A stretch of 64,000 nucleotides of DNA from an uncultured Bryobacteraceae bacterium (lineage in GTDB: Bacteria > Acidobacteriota > Terriglobia > Bryobacterales > Bryobacteraceae): the NCBI GenBank assembly GCA_937924525.1, contig CALDSU010000008.1, forward strand, positions 534,207 to 598,206, in the 5' to 3' direction. Below, one piece after another: positions 34,182-43,811 of the stretch (position 1 is the first letter of the stretch; the number at the start of each line of letters is the position of its first letter). Under the pieces are notes generated by a model. That model worked only from the letters and a program-made list of their open reading frames with translations. It searched no databases and was not told where the DNA came from. The position numbers and the translations under genes were made by a program.

Positions 34182-35066
34182 ATGACCCGGAGAACTGTGC
34201 TGGCCGCGGGGGCGACGGCTGCCCTGGCAAAGCCCCCCGGCCTGACGCTGTGCATGCACCAGACCACGCTGACCGGGGCCGGCTTCCGGCGGTCGCTGGA
34301 AGGCTGCGCCCAAGCTGGCATCCGACAGGTGGAAATCATCCCGCCGCTGGCGGAGCCCTTTCTGGCGCGAGAAGGCGTCGGCGCGGCCAAACGCCTGCTG
34401 GCGGACCTTGGCTTGACCGCTCCCGCCTGCGGCGGCGCGCGCGGCCTGGTGGAACCGAATCCGGAACGGCCGAAAGCTTTGGAGGATCTCAAGCGCCGCC
34501 TGCCGTGGATCGCCGAGTTGGGCATGGACCGCATGGTGACGCCCTGCCCCTATACCGCTCCCGCCACGCCGGACGATCTGAAGCGCGCGGTGGACAACCT
34601 GCGCGAGGCCGGGGACATCGCCGGGCAATACAAGGTCGCCCTGATGCTGGAGTTCATGCGGGGATCAACCTTGATTGGCAGCCTGCCCACCGCGCTCCAG
34701 GTGGTCCGCGAGGCCGCCCATCCGTGGGTGAAACCGATGCTGGACTTCTACCATTTCTGGGCCGGGCTGAGTAAGTTTGAAGACTTGGACTTGCTCCGGC
34801 CGGGAGAACTGCACCACGTCCATTTTCAGGACGTGCGGGATCTGCCGCGAGAACAACTCGACGCGACCACACGCGAGATTCCGGGCGATGGCGTCGCGCC
34901 GGTGGTGGCGATGCTGAAAAAGGTATGGACCCTGAAATACCGGGGACCGCTGTCCGTGGAGTTATTCCTGCCGCGTCTCCAGCAGGGCGATCCCGCGGAA
35001 GCCGCCGCGGAAGTCCGCCGCAAATGCGAAGCCGTGATGCGGCGAGCCGGAGTGTTCCAGGGATGA
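34182..35066 (+). CDS. Sugar phosphate isomerase/epimerase-like TIM barrel
   Basis: A 294-residue xylose-isomerase-like barrel (AP endonuclease family 2 fold): CMHQTTLTGAGFRRSLEGCAQAG, VEIIPPL, MVTPCPY, VALMLEFM, PMLDFYHFWAGL and LHHVHFQDV. The Glu, Asp and His residues ending the strands suit the divalent metal site of the family. A short Tat-like start (TRRTVLAAGATAAL) suggests export. Substrate is unknown. Its stop overlaps the ATG of the ABC ATPase gene (ATGA), which couples two genes with no obvious shared function. Confidence 0.8.
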   Translation: MTRRTVLAAGATAALAKPPGLTLCMHQTTLTGAGFRRSLEGCAQAGIRQVEIIPPLAEPFLAREGVGAAKRLLADLGLTAPACGGARGLVEPNPERPKALEDLKRRLPWIAELGMDRMVTPCPYTAPATPDDLKRAVDNLREAGDIAGQYKVALMLEFMRGSTLIGSLPTALQVVREAAHPWVKPMLDFYHFWAGLSKFEDLDLLRPGELHHVHFQDVRDLPREQLDATTREIPGDGVAPVVAMLKKVWTLKYRGPLSVELFLPRLQQGDPAEAAAEVRRKCEAVMRRAGVFQG

Positions 35067-35755
35067 GCGAGGCGGTGGTGCGCGCCGAAGACCTAACCAA
35101 GCGCTTTCCGTCGGGACCGGTGGATGTGGTCGTCTTCTCCGGTTTGCATCTGGAGGTGCGGCGGGGGGAGCGCCTGGCGCTCGTGGGCGAGTCCGGCGCC
35201 GGCAAGTCCACCCTGCTCTACCTGCTGAGCGGTCTCGACCGTCCTTCGGCCGGCCGCATCCACATCGATGGCGAGGAGATCACCCTCCTGAGCACGGACG
35301 AACTGGCGGATCTGCGGAACCGCAAGATCGGGTTTGTCTGGCAGAGCCACAACCTGCTGCCCGAATTCACGGCCGCCGAGAACGTCGCGATGCCGCTGCG
35401 CATCCGCGGCGTGGGGGAGGCGACAGCGGCGCGCCGCGCCCGGGACCTGCTGGCCGAAGTCGGACTGGCCGAGCGCGCCCACCACCGGGCGGGAGAACTC
35501 TCCGGCGGCGAGCAACAGCGGGTGGCCCTCGCGCGGGCCCTGGCCGCCGATCCGCCCATTCTGCTGGCGGACGAGCCGACCGGCAATCTCGACCCCGCCA
35601 CCGGCGACCGCGTCTTTGACCTGCTGACCCGCTTGCAGCAAGCCCGCCGCCTGACCACCATCCTGGTCACCCACAACGGGGCGTTCGCCCGGCGCTGTGA
35701 TCGTATACTGAGACTAGAACGAGGAAGGTTGGTCCCGGAGGCGGCGCCCGATTGA
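35063..35755 (+). CDS. lolD: LolD/MacB-type ABC transporter ATP-binding protein
   Basis: A 230-residue ATPase with Walker A GESGAGKST (about residues 39-47), Q-loop VWQSHNLLPEFTAAENVAMPL, signature LSGGEQQRVALARAL, Walker B ILLADEPTGNLD and switch VTHN. The Q-loop text and length place it with LolD, which powers release of lipoproteins from the inner membrane, or the related MacB/FtsE ATPases. No LolC/E-type permease gene is next to it, so the partner must be elsewhere. It starts inside the isomerase stop codon, and clpC follows 80 nt later. Confidence 0.85.
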   Translation: MSEAVVRAEDLTKRFPSGPVDVVVFSGLHLEVRRGERLALVGESGAGKSTLLYLLSGLDRPSAGRIHIDGEEITLLSTDELADLRNRKIGFVWQSHNLLPEFTAAENVAMPLRIRGVGEATAARRARDLLAEVGLAERAHHRAGELSGGEQQRVALARALAADPPILLADEPTGNLDPATGDRVFDLLTRLQQARRLTTILVTHNGAFARRCDRILRLERGRLVPEAAPD

Positions 35756-35835
35756 AAAACGAATTTCCGCGTCCGGCAGGCCAGGTTTGGATCTAAAGTA
35801 AGAGGAGAGGTTGTTCCAGGGAGGCGGCAGCTCTT

Positions 35836-38310
35836 ATGTTTGAACGCTACACGGAGAAGGCTCGCCGGGTGATCTTTTTCGCCCGGTACGAGGCAAGCCA
35901 GTTCGGCAGCCCGTACATCGAAACCGAGCATCTGCTGCTGGGCCTGTTGCGTGAGGACAAGGCGCTGGCCAACCGGTTTCTGCGTTCCCACGCGGCGGTG
36001 GAGTCGATCCGCAAGCAGATCGAGGGCCACACCACAATTCGCGAGAAGGTCTCGACCTCGGTCGATCTGCCGCTCAGCCATGAGTGCAAGCGCGTGCTTG
36101 CCTATGGCGCCGAGGAGGCCGAACGGCTGAACCACAAGCACATCGGCACGGAACACCTGCTGCTGGGCCTGCTGCGCGAAGAAAAATGTTTCGCCGCCGA
36201 GATCCTGCACGAGCGCGGGCTGCGCCTTTCCACGATTCGCGAGGAACTCGCCCGCTCCCAGTCGGAGAAGGTCGCTTCCAGCCGGCCGAAGGAAAGCTCC
36301 CTGCTCGCGGAGTTTAGCCGGGATCTGACGCAAGCCGCCATCGACAATCTCCTGGACCCCCTGATCGGACGCGACTACGAGTTGGAGCGCGTGGTCCAGA
36401 TCCTGTGCCGCCGCACGAAGAACAACCCCGTGCTGATCGGGGAACCGGGGGTGGGAAAGACCGCGATCGTCGAGGGTCTGGCGCAGCGGATCGCCGAAGG
36501 GGACGTGCCCAGTTTCCTGGCCGACAAGCGCATTCTGGCGCTGGACCTCTCCCTGATCGTGGCCGGCACCAAGTACCGCGGCCAGTTCGAGGAGCGGCTG
36601 AAGACCATCATGAAGGAGTTGATGGAGAACCAGAACGCCATCATCTTCATCGATGAGTTGCACACGCTGGTGGGCGCGGGTTCGGCAGAGGGCTCGCTCG
36701 ACGCCGCCAACATCCTCAAACCCGCGTTATCGCGCGGGGAGATCCAATGCATCGGCGCCACCACGCCCGCCGAGTTCCGCAAGTCCATCGAGAAGGACCG
36801 GTCGCTGGAGCGGCGCTTCCAGGCGGTCAAGGTGCCTCCGCCGGACGAGGCCGACGCCATTAAGATCCTGTTTGGAATCAAAGACCGCTATGAAAAGTTC
36901 CACGCGGTTGGCTACACCGACGATGCCATTGAAGTGGCGGTGCACGCCTCGCAGCGTTACATCCCCGACCGCTTCCTGCCGGATAAGGCGATTGACCTGA
37001 TTGATGAAGCGGGCGCCCGGGTGAAGCTGCGGCAGACCACGCTCCCGGCGGAACTGGCCGATATCCAAAAGCGCATCAAGTTCATCGTGCACCGCATGGA
37101 GAACGCGATCGCCAACCACGAGTTCGAGAAGGCCCGTTTCTATTCCGACGAAGAGCGCAAGGAGCGCGAAAACCTCCGGCAGCTTCGCGAGAAGTATAAT
37201 CTGGACGACTCTTCCACCGGGATCGTCACCAAGGAGGACATCGAGGACGTGGTGGCGCGCTGGACAGGCGTGCCGATGACCGCGATCAAGGAAGAAGAAG
37301 TCACCAAGCTGCTGCGCATCGAGGAGGAACTGCACAAGCGGGTCATCAGCCAGGAGAAAGCGATCTCGGCCTTGGCGCGGGCGATCCGCCGTTCGCGCGC
37401 GGGTTTGAAGGCTTCGACCCGCCCGGCGGGCTCGTTCCTGTTCCTCGGCCCGACCGGCGTCGGCAAGACCGAGGTGGCGCGCGCGCTGGCCGAATTCCTC
37501 TTCGGCAGCGAGAAATCGCTGGTGCGCTTCGACATGTCCGAGTACATGGAGAAGCACTCCGTGTCGAAGTTGATCGGTTCTCCTCCCGGATACGTGGGCT
37601 ACGAGGAGGGCGGCCAGTTGACCGAACGCGTCAAGCGCGCCCCGTATTCCATCATCCTGTTGGACGAAATCGAGAAGGCGCACCCGGATGTGTACAACAT
37701 TCTGTTGCAGGTGTTCGAGGACGGGCAGCTCACCGATGGCCTGGGGAACACGGTCGACTTCAAGAACACCATCATCATCATGACCTCGAACCTCGGCGCC
37801 CGTTTCCTGGAAAAGCGCGGCCACCTTGGCTTCTCCGCCCCCGCTGGCCAGGCGATTCCTTCCCAGGTGGAGGACCTGGTGCGCGGCGAGGTCAAGCGCG
37901 CCTTCAACCCCGAGTTCCTCAACCGCCTGGACGAGGTGATCCTCTTCCAGTCGCTCACCGACGACGACCTGGTGAAGATCATGGACCTGATGGTCGATCA
38001 GATTAACCGGAACCTGGTGAGCAAGCAAATCAAGATTCGGCTGAATACCGACGCGTCCAAGTACATCCTCGAGAAGACTTGCGCCGACCGGAGCTATGGC
38101 GCGCGGCCACTGCGGCGGGCCTTGCAGAAATACATCGAGGATCCGTTGTCCGAGGCGCTGATCCAGGGTACGTTGCCGCGCCCTGCGGAACTGGAAGTCT
38201 TCCTGGGAGACACGGGGATTTTCTACCGCGCGGCCGGTGAAGCGCAGCCGGTGGGCGCGGGCGGCGGCGAGAGCGAACCGGCGCCCGGCGTTCCGCTCTA
38301 CACCTTCTGA
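35836..38310 (+). CDS. clpC: ATP-dependent Clp protease ATP-binding subunit ClpC
   Basis: An 824-residue AAA+ unfoldase. It has the twin Clp_N repeats (about 1-145; [15 protein letters not shown] and [15 protein letters not shown]), AAA1 with Walker A GEPGVGKT (about 201-208) and Walker [20 protein letters not shown], the short ClpC-type middle domain (about 410-460), AAA2 with Walker A GPTGVGKT (about 537-544), and a D2 C-terminal domain. The middle domain is shorter than in ClpB, which separates the two. With ClpP it degrades unfolded and regulatory proteins. No clpP, mcsA or mcsB lies near. Upstream is an AGAGGAGAGG purine run at about 35801; a hairpin terminator follows. Confidence 0.96.
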   Translation: MFERYTEKARRVIFFARYEASQFGSPYIETEHLLLGLLREDKALANRFLRSHAAVESIRKQIEGHTTIREKVSTSVDLPLSHECKRVLAYGAEEAERLNHKHIGTEHLLLGLLREEKCFAAEILHERGLRLSTIREELARSQSEKVASSRPKESSLLAEFSRDLTQAAIDNLLDPLIGRDYELERVVQILCRRTKNNPVLIGEPGVGKTAIVEGLAQRIAEGDVPSFLADKRILALDLSLIVAGTKYRGQFEERLKTIMKELMENQNAIIFIDELHTLVGAGSAEGSLDAANILKPALSRGEIQCIGATTPAEFRKSIEKDRSLERRFQAVKVPPPDEADAIKILFGIKDRYEKFHAVGYTDDAIEVAVHASQRYIPDRFLPDKAIDLIDEAGARVKLRQTTLPAELADIQKRIKFIVHRMENAIANHEFEKARFYSDEERKERENLRQLREKYNLDDSSTGIVTKEDIEDVVARWTGVPMTAIKEEEVTKLLRIEEELHKRVISQEKAISALARAIRRSRAGLKASTRPAGSFLFLGPTGVGKTEVARALAEFLFGSEKSLVRFDMSEYMEKHSVSKLIGSPPGYVGYEEGGQLTERVKRAPYSIILLDEIEKAHPDVYNILLQVFEDGQLTDGLGNTVDFKNTIIIMTSNLGARFLEKRGHLGFSAPAGQAIPSQVEDLVRGEVKRAFNPEFLNRLDEVILFQSLTDDDLVKIMDLMVDQINRNLVSKQIKIRLNTDASKYILEKTCADRSYGARPLRRALQKYIEDPLSEALIQGTLPRPAELEVFLGDTGIFYRAAGEAQPVGAGGGESEPAPGVPLYTF

Positions 38311-38314
38311 ACCG

Positions 38315-38341
38315 AACGCGCCGTGCTTATAGGCGCGTTTT
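38315..38341 (+). terminator. Intrinsic terminator of clpC
   Basis: AACGCGCC (38315-38322) pairs with GGCGCGTT (38332-38339) across a 9-nt loop and is followed by T residues. It also overlaps the stop codon of the convergent HEAT-repeat gene. Confidence 0.65.
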
Positions 38342-39592
38342 GACGCTGCGCGACGCCCGGAGCGCTTCCTGCGCCACGTCTGCATCCCGGTCGTCGATCA
38401 GCCGTTCGAGAGGAGGCACGCTATCGGGCCCGCCGCTGCGCCCGAGTACGCGCGCCAGATAGATTTTTTCGTCCTTCGTCCCGGTGGCCATGGCGGGATA
38501 GAGCAGTTTCCGCACTTCCGCGTCGCGGGCTAACTCCACGAGCAGGGCGAAAGCTTCGCCTTGGCGGGCGCGGTTATTGAGCGTGTTGATCAACATTTGC
38601 AGCGGGCTGAACTCGGCGATCTCCTGACGCCCCAACAACACCAGCGCAAACGCCATGGAGAGGCGGGGGGAAGGTTTCGATTCGTTCTGAAACGCGCGCT
38701 CCACCGCCTCCCGGTCTTCGGCATGGCGCAGACGGCCCAACCCTTCCGCGGCCGCGCCGCGCAGATCCTCGTCCCGGTCGTCCAGGTGGCGCTGGAACAG
38801 CGCGCGGCTGTTCGGATCGGGGATGCGGGCCAGCGCCAGCAGCACCGCTTTGCGGACCCGCGGCTTGGACGTGCGCCCGAACAACTGGACCAGATCGCCG
38901 GCCGATTCCTCGGCGCGCAGCAAGCCGGTAGCCTCGACCGCCGCGATCTGCACCCGTTCATCGAAATCGTTCAGCAGGTACCGGATGCGAGGCGCCGTGC
39001 TGCGGTCCTGGATCTTCTGAATCGCGATCAGGCACTCATAGATCACACCGGAATCCTTGGACCTCATCGCCTCCAACAGGTCGGGAATCGCGGCGCGCCC
39101 GCGCAGAATCCCCACCGCCCGGGCCGCGTTGGCGCGCGAAAGCATCGAAGATCCCCCCCGCGCGATCTTGCCCAGCTCTTCGATAACTTCGGGCCTTACT
39201 TGCACATAAGGCTCGACCACCTGGTCGTTTTCGGCGGGCGAGCGCCAGGGAATCGCGCGCCCGACGCTCTTCAGCCGCCCCGCCAGCCCGCTTTGAAGAT
39301 ACCCGGGCAGGTAGAAATTGACGAGATGGTCGGTGGCGCGGATCTGTACGTCCGGATGATTGTCGCGGAGCGCTTCCAGCAGCAAGTCGACGCTTTCGGC
39401 CGTGCCGATCTCGCCGATCAGTTTGGTCGCTTCCTCGCGGATGCGGGGGTTAGGGTCCTTGAGCAGCGCTCGTAGTTTAGGCAGCGCCGACGCGCCGTCT
39501 TTGCCGATTTCCCGAACGTCTTTCGGCTTGAGTTGGCCGAAGACGGGCGTCAGCATCACGCAACAGAGGGCAGCGAATCCGCGATAGCGCAT
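38327..39592 (-). CDS. Secreted HEAT-repeat protein
   Basis: A 421-residue protein with a signal peptide (GFAALCCVMLTPVFG) followed by about nine HEAT/PBS-lyase-type helical repeats: LPKLRALLKDPNPRIREEATKLIG, LLEALRDNHPDVQIRATDHLV, IPDLLEAMRSKDSGVIYECL, IRYLLNDFDERVQIAAVEATG and others (each quoted only in part by its helix pairs). Such arrays bind partner proteins. ATG 39592 is preferred over the adjacent GTG because GAGGAG stands just upstream. It is convergent with clpC. No enzyme domain is present. Confidence 0.83.
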   Translation of the reverse strand: MRYRGFAALCCVMLTPVFGQLKPKDVREIGKDGASALPKLRALLKDPNPRIREEATKLIGEIGTAESVDLLLEALRDNHPDVQIRATDHLVNFYLPGYLQSGLAGRLKSVGRAIPWRSPAENDQVVEPYVQVRPEVIEELGKIARGGSSMLSRANAARAVGILRGRAAIPDLLEAMRSKDSGVIYECLIAIQKIQDRSTAPRIRYLLNDFDERVQIAAVEATGLLRAEESAGDLVQLFGRTSKPRVRKAVLLALARIPDPNSRALFQRHLDDRDEDLRGAAAEGLGRLRHAEDREAVERAFQNESKPSPRLSMAFALVLLGRQEIAEFSPLQMLINTLNNRARQGEAFALLVELARDAEVRKLLYPAMATGTKDEKIYLARVLGRSGGPDSVPPLERLIDDRDADVAQEALRASRSVKTRL

Positions 39593-39654
39593 CACTCCTC
39601 AAGGTAGCACTCGCGATTGGACCGCCGCTGGCGCGTCCGAGCGCCGCGGCGGCC

Positions 39655-41730
39655 TCACGGGAGAGCGCGGAAGTACTCCCACTCAGCCAGCCGGTAAGTT
39701 CCGGAAGCGGCTTCCTCCTCGAGGATGCCCTTGGAGCGCAGGGCATCGAGGCGGGCCTGAAGCCGGTCAGTCTCCCAGTAGAACTCGTTGGCGTCCCGCA
39801 AGCGAAAACGGAACTCCTGCCGGGTTCGGGCCTGCCGGTTCCGAACCCACTGCCCGAGCCGGTCCACATCCTGCGAGATCTGCCAGGCGGGTTCCGCCGT
39901 CGCCAGCGAGTGTTTGCGGGCAAACTCACGAAGCTGCCGGTCGAGCTCGCGGTTCTCCGGCAGCCCAAAGGTTCCGACCCACGTGCCGTACTCCGGCACG
40001 GGACGCCACAAAGCCGCAAGGCGGCGTGTCAGCGCATCGCGGCCAAGGGTGCTCGCTTCGTTCGCCAGGGCTGCGAAACCGATTCGGAAACGCGCGTACG
40101 CCTCAATCTGCCGCAGGTGCGGCAGCATAAGCTCCACCAAAGTCTCCGGTGGGCAAGGCAGCGGAAACTTGGCGACGTATCCAGGATCTGGTTTCAGCCC
40201 CTCCAGTTCCCTGATCGACCGCTGTGCGCGATCCAAATCCGCCTCTGGGGACGCTGTGCCGAGGCGGTACCCTGGTTGCCGCCACCAATAGGTCTCCCAG
40301 TCGTCTCCCGAGCGAACTGCTTCGATCAGCCGCCAGGCTTCGAACACCTTTTGGCCGGCCTGCGGGCCCCAGATGCCTTCGGCTAGTTCGCGCAACAACA
40401 CGTCGGGGTCCCGGTCGGGATCCCAGAGCAGTTGGCCGGCGGCGTACATCGAGGCGAGATTGTTCAAATGGTGCGCTTCCATCTCCGACCAATACGACAC
40501 CGGGTGAATGCGGAGCGCGCCGTCCCGCATCTGGCGATAGAAGTTTCGGAGCACCCTGGCGTTGACATACATCGACGCCAGTTGGTCGGTTTCGTACTCG
40601 GTGGTATACCATCCCCAAACCCCGAGTTGGACGCCCAGTTTCCTGGCTTCCTCATGGATTCGCTCGCGCTGGCCCGGCGTGTATAGGTTAGGCATGCTCA
40701 TTTCGAGCACCAGGTAATCCCGAAACCCATGGGCCAGCAATTCGGAGATGTACTCGTGGCCCGTGCCCCAGGCGTCGATGGCCAGTTTGATGCGCGGGTT
40801 GACCGCTTTGAATTTTTGCTCAAGCAGGCGCATGTAGCGAAACACGTCCTGGCGGTCGGATAGCTGCCCCGGATCGTAGAAGTGACCGATCAGGCGGTCG
40901 ACGTCCGGGGCCAGGCGGGCGTAGAGATCGTAATATTTCTCGAAGCCCCGGCGCACTGCGGGATCGTCGAAAGCAGTCTTTCCCTCCTGCGGCTGGTAGA
41001 CCACATCGGCGTCGGTCCAGCCGTAGCTGGAGAACTCCGCGGCCCACACCCACAGGCTGACGTTGGCGCCCAGCGCCCGCGCCGCACGCGCGAGCGCCCG
41101 CTGGCGGTCCTGAAAGGCCTCCGGCGAACCGAAGACGCCGTAGCTGTAACTGGTTTCGAGCAATTGAACGCCGCTGTATCCAAAGGCGTCGAACATCGCG
41201 ACGTACCGCTGGAGTTGTTCATGGGAGAAGCGGAAAACGTCCATGCGAGCATCGGCCCACGGATTGAAGAAGGCGCCGCGCACCTGCTGCGGCACCCAGG
41301 GACAAAGCGCCCATTCTCTTTCGGCGATCCACGGAGCGTTCACCATCTCGACGTCGGGAATGACCAAGTCCCCCGCCTTCTGCTCGCTCAGGGTGATCAA
41401 TCGCTGAACCGCATAGCGGAGAGCGCGGCCGTTCGCCGCGGCCAGCGTCACTCGTCCAGGTCGGGCGGAAATCGCATAGGATTCCGGGCTCGGCCCCGCG
41501 GCGCGTTTCTGCCAAGCGATCGCGCGGCCGCGAGCCCGCGGGACAATCCGCGCGGGAACACCGGTCACGGCCGTGGCATATCCCTGCAAGCGCTCCAGCG
41601 CGCCTCGCTCCACGGCGGTCGCCGGCGCAGCCGCGATGAGCACCGGCTCGCCGTGCGGAAAACGCGTTCCCGCGGCCGATAAGCCGGACCAAACGAAGAA
41701 AAACCCTACCCGCAGCAGCCAGACGCTCAT
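39655..41730 (-). CDS. Secreted glycoside-hydrolase-like protein with GH20-type N-domain
   Basis: A 691-residue secreted protein. The signal peptide (VGFFFVWSGLSAAG) is followed by a domain resembling the small alpha/beta domain before hexosaminidase and glucuronidase barrels (about 30-125; ESYAISARPGRVTLAAANGR, ALRYAVQRLITL). A TIM-barrel-like part (about 145-480) has MFDAFGYSGVQLLET, IKLAIDAWGTGHEY and LEMSMPNLYTPGQ. The rest is helical. The family is near GH20/GH84/GH67; I cannot assign a substrate or a safe catalytic pair. ATG 41730 overlaps the stop of the preceding gene as ATGA, making it the last gene of the TonB operon. Confidence 0.7.
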   Translation of the reverse strand: MSVWLLRVGFFFVWSGLSAAGTRFPHGEPVLIAAAPATAVERGALERLQGYATAVTGVPARIVPRARGRAIAWQKRAAGPSPESYAISARPGRVTLAAANGRALRYAVQRLITLSEQKAGDLVIPDVEMVNAPWIAEREWALCPWVPQQVRGAFFNPWADARMDVFRFSHEQLQRYVAMFDAFGYSGVQLLETSYSYGVFGSPEAFQDRQRALARAARALGANVSLWVWAAEFSSYGWTDADVVYQPQEGKTAFDDPAVRRGFEKYYDLYARLAPDVDRLIGHFYDPGQLSDRQDVFRYMRLLEQKFKAVNPRIKLAIDAWGTGHEYISELLAHGFRDYLVLEMSMPNLYTPGQRERIHEEARKLGVQLGVWGWYTTEYETDQLASMYVNARVLRNFYRQMRDGALRIHPVSYWSEMEAHHLNNLASMYAAGQLLWDPDRDPDVLLRELAEGIWGPQAGQKVFEAWRLIEAVRSGDDWETYWWRQPGYRLGTASPEADLDRAQRSIRELEGLKPDPGYVAKFPLPCPPETLVELMLPHLRQIEAYARFRIGFAALANEASTLGRDALTRRLAALWRPVPEYGTWVGTFGLPENRELDRQLREFARKHSLATAEPAWQISQDVDRLGQWVRNRQARTRQEFRFRLRDANEFYWETDRLQARLDALRSKGILEEEAASGTYRLAEWEYFRALP

Positions 41731-43811
41731 GCGATCACCAGGAACCCCATTTCGCCAGCAGATGCCCGCAGCTTTCGGCGGATGCCGTCCAAACGGATCT
41801 CGCCATCGAATCGCTCCGGGGCCCAGTAGACAACGGTGCTCTGTCCATAGCGTTTCGCTTGAATGCCTGGCGCCCGGAGCCCATCCACGTCGCGAAATTG
41901 CCACGGGTAGCCGGGTGCGCGCGCCTCGCGCAGCCGTCTGCGACTGGCAACGAACGCCCGGAGCGCTTCGAGCATTTCGCCTTCCAGCGCATCGACGGCT
42001 CCCGATTCGGTGGGAAACGGGGCGACCAAGAGAGGGCATCCCAGTAACCAGGCGCGCGCCACACTCTCGCGGATCTGCCGCCGGTTGACGTGTACTTTAA
42101 TCATCCGGTCTGGGTGGGTGTACCGCCAGATCTCGTTTGGCGTCCCAAAATGCCACAGGTCGATCCAGCGCGCTTGGACGTCACTGCCGCTTTCGCAGGA
42201 GGTGAACGCCGCGGGTCCCATCACCGCCCGAAAGTCCCGATAGATGCGGGTAGCGCCGCGGCTCTGCTCGGTGAGGAGAGTCAATGCCGACTTGGGCCGA
42301 CCCTTGATGGCCAGAAGATGATGTCCGAATCCTTCATCAAAGTAGAGTCCATTCACGCCCATGGCCTTGTAGCGGGGAAAGATTTCCTGGCGCCACAACG
42401 CCTGCCATTCTGGCGACGCCAGGTCAGCGATGCCCCCCATCGACTCGTGCCAGGCTTGATGGGGATACTCGAGCCCTGAATCGGCCGCGGGAAGATAGTT
42501 CCGGGCGCTTCGATGAAGAAAACACGGATGGGCGTAGCAACAAATGCCCGCCACCCCGAATTGAATTAAGTCCTGCACCATCTGCTCGGCTGCCTGCTGG
42601 CCGCCGGCCGCCGCGTTCATCGGGAAGTGGTCCGGCATGTGGTAGATGCCCCACTCCGGACCGGTGCCCAGAACGTTTACGATCACGTGCTTCGGTTCCA
42701 CCTCAAGCTCGCGGACGGCGTTCTTTATCAGCGGCGCGAGGTCGGTGAATCGATGGATCACGCGGCCGCGCGGGTAATCGTAGGGCCGGCGGGGATCGGT
42801 TGACGCCACGCCCCAGGCGACGTGGCTGTTCAATACCAGGTCGCACTCGCGCACCGCCGGGGAGAGACGCTCCCAAGAGACGAAATCCTCCTGAAAGACC
42901 TGCTCATACCGCCGGCGATAGGAGGATGCCGTCTGGCGCCAATCTCCTTCGTGAGCGACCAGAATCCATTCGTCGCTGGTGAACTGTTCGCCCGGGGCAA
43001 GGGGATAGATCTGTCGGCCGTTGTGGGGCGTCATGAAGCCCTTCCCACCTTCCAGCCGGAACAATCGCCAGCCGAGGCTGATCCCGTCAGCCGCCGCCTG
43101 CACTTCTCCCAGGATGTCCAATTCCTGGCGGTCGAGGTATCCGATGCCCAACCCCAATCCTGGCGTCGCAAGGTCCATCCAGCCGACAATCAGGCTTGCA
43201 GGCACCGTGGGCGGAACATTGAACGAGCGCCGTCCGGCAGGAATGGGAATGTAGCTTTCCCGGGCCGGAAGATGATGGCGCGGATCGTCGATGATCGATC
43301 CGCGCTCGTCACCAAGAGCCAGCCGCTCTTCCGCCGGCTTGGCCGAGAATGTCAGCGACTCGATCCCCAAGGCGAGGCCGGTGAGCCATTCGGGGCCCTC
43401 CACCTCGACCGAGGTGCGCAACCGCAAGGCCGGGTCGCCGGCGGCCAAGGTGTGGGTTTGCGCTAACCCCAGTGCTGGCCAGCGGAACTCCACGACAACG
43501 GCATCCTCGTCCGCGAGCAGGCGAGGAACCACTCGCCCGCGGTAGGACAAGGTCACGGCGGCCTGGCGGCCATCCGGATGCGAGGGCGATCCAAACCAAA
43601 GCCGGACCAGGCTTGCGGCCGTGGGGTTCACCCTCGCAACACGGCCGCGGGAATTCCGAAAGGAGCGGACCGCGCCGGAATCCAGATCGAAGGTCCACTC
43701 CGTGAATCGATTTCCTAGTCGCAACGCGCGGCCCGACACCTCCGCGTACACATCGCGCACGCGAACCGCGCGCGCCGCGGCCAGGGCGAGAAACTGGCGG
43801 CGGGGAATCAT
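41727..43811 (-). CDS. Secreted glycosidase-like protein, DUF6259-like
   Basis: A 694-residue protein starting with a Tat-like signal (PRRQFLALAAARA). The first part (about 30-290) is a beta-sandwich that looks like the N-domain of GH31/GH36-type enzymes (RLGNRFTEWTFDLDSGAVRS, GLGLGIGYLDRQELDILGE). The second (about 300-600) is barrel-like, with HVIVNVLGTGPEWGIYHMPD, MGVNGLYFDEGFGHH and LLGCPLLVAPFP. The Asp-Glu in YFDEGFG is a candidate catalytic residue. The third is a beta domain. Similar acidobacterial proteins are annotated DUF6259. Start and stop overlap its neighbours by ATGA on both sides. Confidence 0.65.
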   Translation of the reverse strand: MIPRRQFLALAAARAVRVRDVYAEVSGRALRLGNRFTEWTFDLDSGAVRSFRNSRGRVARVNPTAASLVRLWFGSPSHPDGRQAAVTLSYRGRVVPRLLADEDAVVVEFRWPALGLAQTHTLAAGDPALRLRTSVEVEGPEWLTGLALGIESLTFSAKPAEERLALGDERGSIIDDPRHHLPARESYIPIPAGRRSFNVPPTVPASLIVGWMDLATPGLGLGIGYLDRQELDILGEVQAAADGISLGWRLFRLEGGKGFMTPHNGRQIYPLAPGEQFTSDEWILVAHEGDWRQTASSYRRRYEQVFQEDFVSWERLSPAVRECDLVLNSHVAWGVASTDPRRPYDYPRGRVIHRFTDLAPLIKNAVRELEVEPKHVIVNVLGTGPEWGIYHMPDHFPMNAAAGGQQAAEQMVQDLIQFGVAGICCYAHPCFLHRSARNYLPAADSGLEYPHQAWHESMGGIADLASPEWQALWRQEIFPRYKAMGVNGLYFDEGFGHHLLAIKGRPKSALTLLTEQSRGATRIYRDFRAVMGPAAFTSCESGSDVQARWIDLWHFGTPNEIWRYTHPDRMIKVHVNRRQIRESVARAWLLGCPLLVAPFPTESGAVDALEGEMLEALRAFVASRRRLREARAPGYPWQFRDVDGLRAPGIQAKRYGQSTVVYWAPERFDGEIRLDGIRRKLRASAGEMGFLVIA

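Noticed and set aside
31471..34185. 904-residue plus-strand frame
   Set aside because: Beyond the first 50 residues (the higA relic) it is antisense to the SelA-like and sialidase genes and matches nothing.
36727..38385. 552-residue minus-strand frame
   Set aside because: It is antisense to clpC, whose motifs are all present.
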